In this document: positions 37,797-46,395 of the stretch, piece after piece
How the letters are laid out: every line of letters starts with the position of its first letter
Numbering within the stretch: the stretch's first letter is position 1
From: a virus
Reading direction: 5' to 3' (one strand)
Virus record (IMG/VR): IMGVR_UViG_3300028590_000018
Span: 1-57,403 of that record
Length of the DNA: 57,403 nt
Notes under the pieces: generated by a model
What the model was told of the DNA's origin: nothing
The model's input: only the letters and a program-made list of their open reading frames with translations
The model's database searches: none
Translations under genes and position numbers: made by a program

Positions 37797-38242
37797 TGGC
37801 AGCAGCATCACCGAGGAAGGCAGCCGCGCGGCGCACCACGCCCGCGGCTGCCCGCCGGCCGAAGCTCGCGGCCGTACCGGCACCGGAACCGATCGACCTG
37901 CTCGCCGACTGGGGCACCGAGGAGAAATCGCCGGTACCGATCCGGCTCGGCGCGGTGGAGGCCGACGTCCTGCGGGGGTTCTCCGGCGAGCAGGTGGTGG
38001 CGTTCCACAACCTCGTCGCCGCGACGAAGTTCGACGAGATGCTGGCGCTGATCACCACCGATGGTGAAGGGCTGTGGGAGTTCATCGGAAACCTCACACC
38101 CGACTACGCGTCCAAGGCGCTGAACAGGATCATCAACCTGAGTGAGATCTACTCGGGGGAACTGCTCGCGCCCTTGCCGGGCTTCGGGATGAATCCCGCT
38201 GGGGCGCAGCCTTCGCCAGAGTCCACCACTACCACGGAGTAA
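37796..38242 (+). CDS. Tail assembly chaperone, upstream product
   Basis: A 148-residue protein, the shorter of the two tail chaperones (gpG type), which binds the tape measure during tail assembly. The N-terminus is Ala/Arg-rich; the core (LRGFSGEQVVAFHNLVAATK, then LITTDGEGLWEFIGNLTP) is conserved in actinophages. A -1 slip at 38155-38161 joins it to the next frame. Confidence 0.85.
   Translation: MAAASPRKAAARRTTPAAARRPKLAAVPAPEPIDLLADWGTEEKSPVPIRLGAVEADVLRGFSGEQVVAFHNLVAATKFDEMLALITTDGEGLWEFIGNLTPDYASKALNRIINLSEIYSGELLAPLPGFGMNPAGAQPSPESTTTTE
38155..38161 (+). other. Slippery heptamer GGGGGAA for -1 frameshifting
   Basis: In the zero frame it is read as G GGG GAA, which fits the X XXY YYZ rule. 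A slip of one base back enters the frame that stays open through 38266 to 38634. The joined protein (LRDESRWGAAFARVHHYHGV at the junction) has the pattern of the gpGT fusion. Confidence 0.8.
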
Positions 38243-38634
38243 ACCTGCGGGTCGCGCTCGCGACCATGCCATACCCGGATGTGGCGGCACTCATCGAGGA
38301 CGCCGAAGCCCGCGACGCCCAGCACGCCAGGGACTCGGAGAACCTAGCGATGCTCGTGGACCGTCAGGACTTCGAGACCCGCTTCGACTACGTCTCCGGC
38401 ACCGCGGACCCCGATGACCCGGAGATCAAAGCCGAACGGGCGCAACGGCTCAAGCACGGCATCAAGGCCCCGCCGATGCCGATCTACGCGCCGGTCGGGT
38501 TGCGGGATCCGAAGATCACCGCCGAGCTGGTCGAACGCTACCGGGAAGCGCAGAAGCCGTATCAGGTTCCCGAGGACAAACCGAAATCCAAGTTCGACCT
38601 GCTGAACAGGTCACGCGCAGAAGCGGGGAGGTGA
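38162..38634 (+). CDS. Tail assembly chaperone, frameshifted extension
   Basis: The -1 frame adds about 157 residues to the upstream chaperone to give a fusion of about 279 residues (37796-38634). An ATG at 38266 could open a 122-residue protein, but the open frame back to the slip site makes the fusion more likely. The extension is acidic and helical (VAALIEDAEARDAQHARDSE, ELVERYREAQKPYQVPEDK), as usual. Confidence 0.85.
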
Positions 38635-38638
38635 GTTC

Positions 38639-41600
38639 GTGCCCGGTGGTCGCATAGATATCCTCGTCGCCCCCGACATGCGTAACTTCGTCTCCAGCCT
38701 GCGCACGGGTCTGTCTCCGGCGGTCGGAGCCGCGGGCGCTATCGGTGCGTCCATGGGGTTGGCACTCGGCGGCGCGGCGGCGTTCAAAGAGGTCATCGAC
38801 ATCGGCAACGAGTTCACCACCTCGTTGAACACGTTGAAGGCGGTTGCTGGTGCGACCGCCGATCAGATGGCGAAGGTATCGGAGAAGGCCAAGCAGCTCG
38901 GCAACGACGTCACCCTCCCGGGCACATCCGCGAATGATGCCGCCGCCGCTATGGCTGAACTCGCCAAGGGCGGCTTCAGCGTCCAGCAGTCCATGGACGC
39001 CGCTAAGGGATCCCTGCAGTTGGCCGCGGCGGCGCAGATCGACGCCGCACAGGCCGCGACTATCCAATCGCAGGCGCTGCAGGCGTTCGGTCTAGGCGCA
39101 TCCGAAGCGGCGCGTGTCGCTGACGTTCTGGCGAACACAGCGAACGCGTCCTCGGCGGAGATCACCGATGTCGCTTACGGTCTACAGTCCGGCGCGGCGG
39201 TCGCCCACCAGTTCGGGCTGACCGTTGAGGACACCGCAACCGCGCTCGGCCTGTTCGCCAACTCCGGTATCAAGGGATCCGACGCGGGCACCCTGCTGAA
39301 GTCGGCACTGTTGGCGTTGACTGATCAGGGTAAGCCTGCGCAGGCGGCGATCAAGGATCTCGGTCTCACCGTCTACGACTCACAGGGCAAGTTCACCGGG
39401 TTACGGAATCTGTTCGCGCAGTTGGAAACCGCCGCGCACAAGATGACGCCGGAAATGTATCAGGCCGCCACATCCACCCTGTTCGGGTCCGACGCGATGC
39501 GTTTGGCGTCGGTCGCCGCCGAGAAGGGCGCGGCCGGGTTCGACCAAATGCATGATGCCATGTCCAAGCAAGGTTCTGCTGCTGAGGTCGCCGCGGCGAA
39601 GATGCAGGGCCTGCCCGGCGCGATGCAGACAGTGCAGAACGCCGCCGAAAACCTCGCCCTCGAGGTGTACGACCTTGTCAAAGGTCCGCTCGAGCAGTTC
39701 GCGAAAGGCGCGGCCAGCAGTATCGGCGACACCACGCCCAAGATCGTGAGCGCGTTCCACGGCGCCGCGGACGCCGCCGTCACCGCGGGCCGCGCGATCG
39801 CCCCACTCGCCAAAGCCGTCGCCAACCTCCCGACGCCGATCCTCGCCGCCACGGCTGCGTTGGTGTTGATGCGCGGCACGGCACTCGGAGCGGCGTTGAC
39901 CACCGCTGCTACAGCTACCACCGGCGCGTTGACCAGGGTCGCTACAGCCGCTGTCGCAGTCGCGACCGCGCAGGGCCGCGTGGCGCAGGTCGCCGGTGTT
40001 GGCGCGGTCGGATTGGGCCGGTTCGGGTCGGCGGTCAGCCAACTGGGCACATCGTTGCCCGTCGTCGGCCGCATGCAACAAAGCTTCCTCGACGCCTCAA
40101 CGGCCGCCACCCGGTTCGGTCGAACCCAGGGCACGCTCGCCGCTGGGATGACGGGGCTGCGCGCCGCCGCCACCGGCGCGGGGACAGCGCTGAACGGCGC
40201 TATCGGCGCTATCGGCGGGCCGTGGGTGCTGGGCATCGCGGCAGCGACGGTCGCGGTCGTCGGTATCATCTCCGAACTGCGCAAGGCCGCAGCCCAGCAA
40301 GAGTTGCTGCGCAGCACCACCCGGCAGTTGGCGATCGAACAGCGTGAACTGGGTAAGGCGTTCCAGGAGTCCCGCGGCGCGGTCGACAGCAACGTCATGT
40401 CGAACCTGACCACCCAATACCAGCAGGTCCTCGACGCTAACGCCAAGCTCAAGGAATCCGCACCGGGTGCGTTCTCGGTGTTCACTGGTGGTTGGCAGGA
40501 CATCAAGGGCTGGTTCCATGGTGTCGCCGAAGCTGGCACCGATGCGGTGCGCGCGCAGGAAGCCGCCGCCGACCGCGGCAAAGCTGTCGTCGACAGCTTC
40601 AACGAACTCGGCCTGTCCGTGCAAGAACTTGCCCGCGAGACCAGCGGCACCGACGCCCAGTTCCAGCAGCTCGTCGACCGGCTGCACAACACCAGCAACG
40701 GCGGCCAAGAAGCCATCGCCGCGGCGAAGCAGATGCGCGATGAATTCCTGCGGTTGCGGCAAGTAGCCAAGGATTCCACCGACGGGTTCTTCGACCTCAC
40801 CGACGCGGTGAGGGTCCTGTCCAGCGAATCAGCGTCGGCCGCGGACCGTATCGACGCGATGAAACGCGCCCTCGACGTGCTCAGCGGTAAACCGATCGCG
40901 TTGCAGGAAGCGATGACGAAGTACAACGTCACCGTTCGAGACACCGCGAAAGCCACCGCCGAAGCGTGGGACGCCTCCCAAGGGTTCGGTGCCGCACTCA
41001 TCGGCGCCGGCGGGCAGGTCGATACAGCCACCGAGAACGGTAAACGGCTCTACGACCAGCTGACCCAGATCCGGGATGCCACCATCACCGCCGCCGAAGC
41101 AGGCGCGGACATGGGCCCGGTCCTGTCGCAGAACGAGTTGCAGTTCTCGCAGCTGGCCAACGCCGCCGGGCTGACCACTGACCAGGTCACCCAGATGGCC
41201 ACCCAACTCGGCTACCTGCCCAAGGACATTCAGATCCTCGCGCAGTTGAAGGGCGCCGACGGTGTGGAGCAGCAGCTCGTCGTCATCGAAGGGTTGCTGC
41301 GCAACAACGCTGAGGGTGTCACCATCCCCACCGACGCGTTGACTGCGGACACCAAAGCCAAGCTGACTGAACTCGGTGTGAAGGTCGAGGACGTCAACGG
41401 CAAACCCGGTGTCGTCAAGGTGTCCGCCCCGGATCTGCCTGCGGTGATGGGCAAGCTCGATGAGCTGATCGCGAAGAGCCTGCCGGACAAGACGCAGATC
41501 GTGAAGCTCGAATACGACCTGTCCGGCTACCACCTGCCCGAGTCCACGCGGGAGCGGTTGCACGAGAACGTCGACGACATCCCGATCGCGCCCCGCGCCG

Positions 41601-43213
41601 AGGGCGGTATCGACGGTGCTCTGCCGGGGCAGGCGACGATCCAAGCGCCGCGCCCGGGTTTGATCCAGTGGGCCGAACCGGAGACCGGCGGGGAAGCGTT
41701 CATTCCTCTCGCGCCCGCGAAACGGTCCCGGTCGGTGGACATTCTGTCCACTGTCGCAGGGCATTTCGGGTTCGGTCTGACGAAGATGGCCGACGGCGGT
41801 ATCGCTGTCACTCGTGCTATGGATTTCCTGCGCGGCCAGTCCGGCAAGCCCTACCAGTACGGCGGAGTCGGTAACCCGTCCTGGGACTGCTCGGGGTTCA
41901 TCTCCGCCGCCTACGCCCTGCTGAAGGGGTTGAGCCCGTTCACCCGCTGGTTCACCACCGAGAGCGACTTCGCCAGCCTCGGATTCCGCTCCGGACTCGA
42001 CCCGACCGGGCGCGGACTCTCGGTAGGCATCTACCGCGGCGGCGGCGGCCAGTACAGCCACATGGCGGGATCCCTCGCTGGCACACCGCTGGAGTCAGGG
42101 TCTAACGGTGTCCGTGTTGGAACCGGTGCACAGGCCGCGTCCAGCGGCAACCTGCCGTTGAAGTTCTACCTGTCCAGCTCTGAGTTCAACCCTCCCGGTA
42201 GCTCTGCGGGTGGTAGTTCGCGGTCGCGGTCGCGCACCAAAACTACTGAGTGGGATGCCTCTAACGATCTCGAACTGGAGTCGGCGCGGATCAGCCTGAA
42301 CAAGGCCAAGTCTCAGCGTGACGAGGACCTGAAGGACCCGAAGAAATCCGCCGACGACAAACGGCAAGCCCAGATCGACGTGCAGCGCGCCGAGCTTCGG
42401 GTGCAGGAGTTGGAGCAGAAGAAGGAACAAGCCGCCACCAGCGGCGGACCTGTCCCCGAAGCTCCACCGCTGACAGGGGATCTGACCGATGACCAGATCC
42501 GGTTGGAGGAACTGCAGCTCGCCCTGAACAACGCCAAAGCCGACCGCGACGACACCTGGGCCGACCCCGAAGCCACCGACGACGATCGCCGCGGCGCGGA
42601 CCTGGATCTGCAGAAGGCGATCAACGCGTTGGCCGCCGAGCAGAAGAAGCAACGCGAAGGCACCTCATCCAGCGACGGCTCTAGCAGCACCAGCAGTGTC
42701 GTGGACCTGTTCGGCGACGCCGCGAAAGCGTTCGTCACCGGGCAACTGTCCGACGCCCTCAACGTCATCGGTTTGGGTGGCGACATTCAAGGTGTCACCG
42801 GCGCCGCTATCGGGATCGCCGCGGATCAGGCGAAGAAGCAGCAAAAGCAGACCGCCCCTGTTATCGGTGCCGACGATCTGGCCAAGCAGGGCCCGGTCGT
42901 ACCCGGTACCCCGAATTGGCTCGAGGAGATGATGAAAACCCTGCGCATCCCGGCCGTCATCCGAGACGAGGGCGGACCGCTGCCTAACAACATGGCCGCA
43001 ATCAACACATCCGGCGAAACCGAATGGGTCCTCAACGGAAGCCAATTGCGGGCCGCGGCAACCTCTCGGCCGTCCACTGCTCCGAACATCGACGCCAGCG
43101 TGCGCATCGACAACCTGCACACCGGTATGAGCGCGGGTGAGTTCCATCGTGAATGGAAGATGCTGCAGATCGATCAGCGCAACCGCGCCCGAGCGTTCAC
43201 CCCGCGCACATGA
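38639..43213 (+). CDS. Tape measure protein with NlpC/P60-like domain
   Basis: A 1524-residue protein that sets tail length and enters the host at infection. The N-terminal 400 residues are helical tape measure repeats; about 500-545 is hydrophobic (GALNGAIGAIGGPWVLGI and on). An NlpC/P60-like peptidase domain lies at about 1060-1165: Cys in NPSWDCSGF (near 1083) and His in SHMAG (near 1141). It probably cuts peptidoglycan to let DNA in. The C-terminal part is coiled coil (SQRDEDLKDPKKSADDKRQA). By length the tail should be about 220-230 nm (1.5 A per residue). GTG 38639 follows GGGAGGTGA. Confidence 0.93.
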   Translation: MPGGRIDILVAPDMRNFVSSLRTGLSPAVGAAGAIGASMGLALGGAAAFKEVIDIGNEFTTSLNTLKAVAGATADQMAKVSEKAKQLGNDVTLPGTSANDAAAAMAELAKGGFSVQQSMDAAKGSLQLAAAAQIDAAQAATIQSQALQAFGLGASEAARVADVLANTANASSAEITDVAYGLQSGAAVAHQFGLTVEDTATALGLFANSGIKGSDAGTLLKSALLALTDQGKPAQAAIKDLGLTVYDSQGKFTGLRNLFAQLETAAHKMTPEMYQAATSTLFGSDAMRLASVAAEKGAAGFDQMHDAMSKQGSAAEVAAAKMQGLPGAMQTVQNAAENLALEVYDLVKGPLEQFAKGAASSIGDTTPKIVSAFHGAADAAVTAGRAIAPLAKAVANLPTPILAATAALVLMRGTALGAALTTAATATTGALTRVATAAVAVATAQGRVAQVAGVGAVGLGRFGSAVSQLGTSLPVVGRMQQSFLDASTAATRFGRTQGTLAAGMTGLRAAATGAGTALNGAIGAIGGPWVLGIAAATVAVVGIISELRKAAAQQELLRSTTRQLAIEQRELGKAFQESRGAVDSNVMSNLTTQYQQVLDANAKLKESAPGAFSVFTGGWQDIKGWFHGVAEAGTDAVRAQEAAADRGKAVVDSFNELGLSVQELARETSGTDAQFQQLVDRLHNTSNGGQEAIAAAKQMRDEFLRLRQVAKDSTDGFFDLTDAVRVLSSESASAADRIDAMKRALDVLSGKPIALQEAMTKYNVTVRDTAKATAEAWDASQGFGAALIGAGGQVDTATENGKRLYDQLTQIRDATITAAEAGADMGPVLSQNELQFSQLANAAGLTTDQVTQMATQLGYLPKDIQILAQLKGADGVEQQLVVIEGLLRNNAEGVTIPTDALTADTKAKLTELGVKVEDVNGKPGVVKVSAPDLPAVMGKLDELIAKSLPDKTQIVKLEYDLSGYHLPESTRERLHENVDDIPIAPRAEGGIDGALPGQATIQAPRPGLIQWAEPETGGEAFIPLAPAKRSRSVDILSTVAGHFGFGLTKMADGGIAVTRAMDFLRGQSGKPYQYGGVGNPSWDCSGFISAAYALLKGLSPFTRWFTTESDFASLGFRSGLDPTGRGLSVGIYRGGGGQYSHMAGSLAGTPLESGSNGVRVGTGAQAASSGNLPLKFYLSSSEFNPPGSSAGGSSRSRSRTKTTEWDASNDLELESARISLNKAKSQRDEDLKDPKKSADDKRQAQIDVQRAELRVQELEQKKEQAATSGGPVPEAPPLTGDLTDDQIRLEELQLALNNAKADRDDTWADPEATDDDRRGADLDLQKAINALAAEQKKQREGTSSSDGSSSTSSVVDLFGDAAKAFVTGQLSDALNVIGLGGDIQGVTGAAIGIAADQAKKQQKQTAPVIGADDLAKQGPVVPGTPNWLEEMMKTLRIPAVIRDEGGPLPNNMAAINTSGETEWVLNGSQLRAAATSRPSTAPNIDASVRIDNLHTGMSAGEFHREWKMLQIDQRNRARAFTPRT

Positions 43214-44148
43214 TCGATCCCCTCAACGAGGTCACGATCGAACTCGAGGGATGCGACGGCGAATGGTGGCCGCTGGCCGGTGAAGGGCAATGGGACCGCG
43301 GTGTGTGCCTCGCTGACGAGGAAGAAGGCACCGACTGGGACGGCGCCTACGATCCGCCGTTCACCGCGATCTACAACAGCACAGCCTTCCAGGTCGGTGC
43401 CACCTACGGCGGGTATCGGGAAGAGAAGTACGACTTCATCCTCGCCGTACACATACTTGGCACCAAGACCATGCCGTGGCGGTACGTGGATTCGGCGTTC
43501 CGCAAATCCCTGTCGGTGAAGCGGGACGCGAAACTGTGGGCCACCACCGTTGATTCACGGCGGCATCTCCCGGTCCGGTTGGGTGGTAAGCCGAAACTGA
43601 AGGCGCTCAACGACCCGAACAGCGAACAGTACGGGCTGCTACTGCTGCCCCTGGTCGGTGCGTACCCGCGGTGGATCGAGGAACCGCACAAAGAGGTCTT
43701 CGTCTGCCAGACCGACACCACCGGCGGCGGAACCGAAACCGGGTACGTCACCGTCTCCAACCCGCTGCCAGAAGACTATGAGATCTGGATTCAGTGGGAG
43801 ATCCAAGCCTCTCATGCCGGCATGGTCGTTACCTTGCCGGACTTCTCGTGGGGCAACGACGAATTCGAACGCGCCGAGGAAGACGCCCTACGCAAAGTCG
43901 AGTTGGCGCCGCTGCTGCTCAACGAGCACCTGAAGATCGACACCGACAAGATGGCGCGCGACGGGCAGTTCAACTCCAGCTTGGATACCGAGTTCTATCA
44001 GCGGATGGGCGGGCGTCGCTTCGCCTACCACGTGCCCGGCAACACCCCACCCACTCTCGTTCCGATCACCGTCACCGGCGCGCCCGCCGGTACGGGGATT
44101 CGTGTCGTCTGTCCACGGCCTTGGCCTCGACCCTGGGGACTGGAATGA
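43210..44148 (+). CDS. Distal tail / minor tail protein
   Basis: A 312-residue protein directly after the tape measure, the place of distal tail (Dit) proteins. Segments such as YREEKYDFILAVHILGTKTM, then LLPLVGAYPRWIEEPHKEV, agree with Dit-like proteins of actinophages. It should form the tail-tip ring. ATG 43210 overlaps the tape measure stop by 4 bases. Confidence 0.78.
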   Translation: MIDPLNEVTIELEGCDGEWWPLAGEGQWDRGVCLADEEEGTDWDGAYDPPFTAIYNSTAFQVGATYGGYREEKYDFILAVHILGTKTMPWRYVDSAFRKSLSVKRDAKLWATTVDSRRHLPVRLGGKPKLKALNDPNSEQYGLLLLPLVGAYPRWIEEPHKEVFVCQTDTTGGGTETGYVTVSNPLPEDYEIWIQWEIQASHAGMVVTLPDFSWGNDEFERAEEDALRKVELAPLLLNEHLKIDTDKMARDGQFNSSLDTEFYQRMGGRRFAYHVPGNTPPTLVPITVTGAPAGTGIRVVCPRPWPRPWGLE

Positions 44149-45794
44149 CAACTGTCGAAACGATCGACTTCGACCAAGTATTCGGTGAGATCGCCGAACG
44201 TCTCAAGAAGGACTACGACCGCCGAATACTCCCGCCGCTGGTGCGGATCTGGGATGGAGACTGGAACCTCGTCGGCGAAGTCCACAACGAGATCTCCGCG
44301 AAGTTCACCCTCCCGGAGAACGAAACCGGCGTCGGCACAATCGAACTGCCCGCGCGCTACTACCTGTCGCGGTGGCTAACCGACCACGACGCCCGCTCTA
44401 CGGCCAACGTGTTCATCACCGCCGACAAGGACGGCGCGCGTTGGGGCGGGATGCTCGATGACCTCGAAGGCTTCAAGGACGACACCGGCAACCGGGTAGT
44501 CCGGGCGATCTTCAAGAGCGATTATGAGCACCTCAAGCACATCATCGCCTACTCGAACCCGTTCCTGCCGCCGGAGATTCAGTTCCCCAGGCTGTGGATC
44601 CTGTTCGGGCCCGCGAAGTGGTGCCTCAAGCTCACGCTGTTCCTGAACATCCTGCGTCTTGAGGCGAACCTGTGGACGCTGCCCGACGACCCGATGGATG
44701 CCAGTCAGTGGTTCAACCTGGATCAGTCCACCTGGTCTCAGGTTGTCGCGCCGCTGGCTATCGAGAACGACAACAGCGTCTTCGCGATCGTCCACTCCCG
44801 CTTCAAATACATCCACGATGTCAGCAAGCGCATCGTCGCCGACGGCCAGCTGACGTGGGAGCCGCGACGCTACCTCGAAGGCGACCCACTGCCGGAGGGG
44901 TTCACCGCCCTGCGGCCCGGAACGATCGTCTGGGACCTCGTCGACAACTCCGGTTGGGATACCGAAACCTCGTTCGGCGGCAACATTTTCACCGGGTTGA
45001 TTCGCGCGTTCACCACCATCGCCAGCGATGGGATAACGCAGGGGATCGACATCATCGACGACCCCACGTTCCCGCCTGAGTACTCGATCCCCGGATACAA
45101 GGGCACCAACCCGCGGGCGCCGGGCATTATCCTGCGCGACGGTGACCGAACCGGTGTGCAGTCCAACAGCTTCCACTGGAAACCAGCGACTGACACCGAG
45201 TTCGTGACTGGTGGGCACAGCATGCCGGGGGTCAACGAGTTGATCTCGGCGACGATCAACATGGTCGGCGATCTCATCGCTATGGCACTGTTCATCCCGC
45301 CGGTGGGCGGCATGGCCGATGCGTTGCTCAAACCCCTGTATACCGACGTGTTCCTGGCGTTCATGAAGTGGCAGGACATCGGGCGAGCCCAGAGACTCGG
45401 CTGGTCGCACTACCAAGAAACGTGGTGTGAGGGCGCGGACCGCGCCTACACCTTGTCCGCCCTTATCGCCCTACGTGCCGGTATGTGGAGGACGAGGGAG
45501 CAAACCACCCACTCGGTCACCGTCGCCGACGGAGTAGAGAACCTGCGCATCGGGCAGCGCGGACACGGAAACGCTTGGCTCGGAACCCGTATCGGCACCA
45601 CCGTCCAAGAGTGGGGGCCGCCCGGGAAGGTCTACGTCGACCGCATCACCGAGCTGACCCTGTGGTGGGACCGCAAGACGACCCCGCATTGGGACATCGT
45701 CGTCGGCCACCGCGAACCCGAAGACCCAGTTCAGAAGGCCTTGGAGATGCTTCAAGACGTGATGAGCATCGCCCGAGACCTCGGCGTGCTCTAG
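44145..45794 (+). CDS. Minor tail protein, Gp37-like baseplate protein
   Basis: A 549-residue protein. It resembles the ReqiPepy6 Gp37-like family of Rhodococcus and related phages, placed after the Dit gene: a start like RRILPPLVRIWDGDWNLVGE and long beta-rich domains. It should form the tail tip hub (Tal-like). A hydrophobic segment occurs near 380-400 (ISATINMVGDLIAMALFIPP). Confidence 0.78.
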   Translation: MTTVETIDFDQVFGEIAERLKKDYDRRILPPLVRIWDGDWNLVGEVHNEISAKFTLPENETGVGTIELPARYYLSRWLTDHDARSTANVFITADKDGARWGGMLDDLEGFKDDTGNRVVRAIFKSDYEHLKHIIAYSNPFLPPEIQFPRLWILFGPAKWCLKLTLFLNILRLEANLWTLPDDPMDASQWFNLDQSTWSQVVAPLAIENDNSVFAIVHSRFKYIHDVSKRIVADGQLTWEPRRYLEGDPLPEGFTALRPGTIVWDLVDNSGWDTETSFGGNIFTGLIRAFTTIASDGITQGIDIIDDPTFPPEYSIPGYKGTNPRAPGIILRDGDRTGVQSNSFHWKPATDTEFVTGGHSMPGVNELISATINMVGDLIAMALFIPPVGGMADALLKPLYTDVFLAFMKWQDIGRAQRLGWSHYQETWCEGADRAYTLSALIALRAGMWRTREQTTHSVTVADGVENLRIGQRGHGNAWLGTRIGTTVQEWGPPGKVYVDRITELTLWWDRKTTPHWDIVVGHREPEDPVQKALEMLQDVMSIARDLGVL

Positions 45795-45801
45795 GAGGAT
45801 T

Positions 45802-46395
45802 GTGGGCAAGATCTGGCGTCTCGAGGACATCGACCCGGACGATCCGGAGGAACGATTCCTCCCTGTGTTGCAGTGCATCCCGATCGGATTCGGGGCGGAC
45901 GCGGGCGGGCGGAACCGGATCATCTGGCCGGAGCAGATCGCCCGCGCGGTCTCGAAGCACCTGACCGAAGCGGGCGTGCCCCCGATTGATCCGGAAGCGG
46001 CGACGGTCGAGTTCCGTCCGCCGTATCGCGGGGAGCAGTCGCGATTCAACGCGATGGGTGGATGGGTTCCCAAGGGGTCCGACCCCGCACCGGATCCGGT
46101 GGTGATCCAGGATCCGGCGTCGATGACGGTGCGGGAACGTGAAGCTGTGGTCGAACGGCTCCGCTATCAGGGCTACAAGATCAACGAACCCGACCCGGAG
46201 CAGCCGACCGCGAAGATCGTCGACGCCATCGACGAACCGCCACGGTTCGACCCGAGCGCGCACACCGTGACCGAGGTGAACACCTACCTGCGCGACCTCG
46301 ACGACGAGGTGGAGAAGCGGCGAGTGCTCTACACCGAACGTAAAGGCCAGGCACGCAACGGAATCCTTAAAAGGCATCAGGGGGACGGCCGATGA
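45802..46395 (+). CDS. Minor tail protein
   Basis: A 197-residue acidic protein following the hub gene. It starts at GTG 45802 after AGGAGG. Helical segments (TEVNTYLRDLDDEVEKRRVL) near the end and a Pro-rich centre are seen. A role in the baseplate is inferred from position. Confidence 0.65.
   Translation: MGKIWRLEDIDPDDPEERFLPVLQCIPIGFGADAGGRNRIIWPEQIARAVSKHLTEAGVPPIDPEAATVEFRPPYRGEQSRFNAMGGWVPKGSDPAPDPVVIQDPASMTVREREAVVERLRYQGYKINEPDPEQPTAKIVDAIDEPPRFDPSAHTVTEVNTYLRDLDDEVEKRRVLYTERKGQARNGILKRHQGDGR

Noticed and set aside
43794-44144. Long N-terminal extension of the Gp37-like protein
   Set aside because: The frame is open upstream of 44145, but this part lies in the coding frame of the Dit-like gene; the ATG at 44145 overlaps its stop and starts the family-like sequence.
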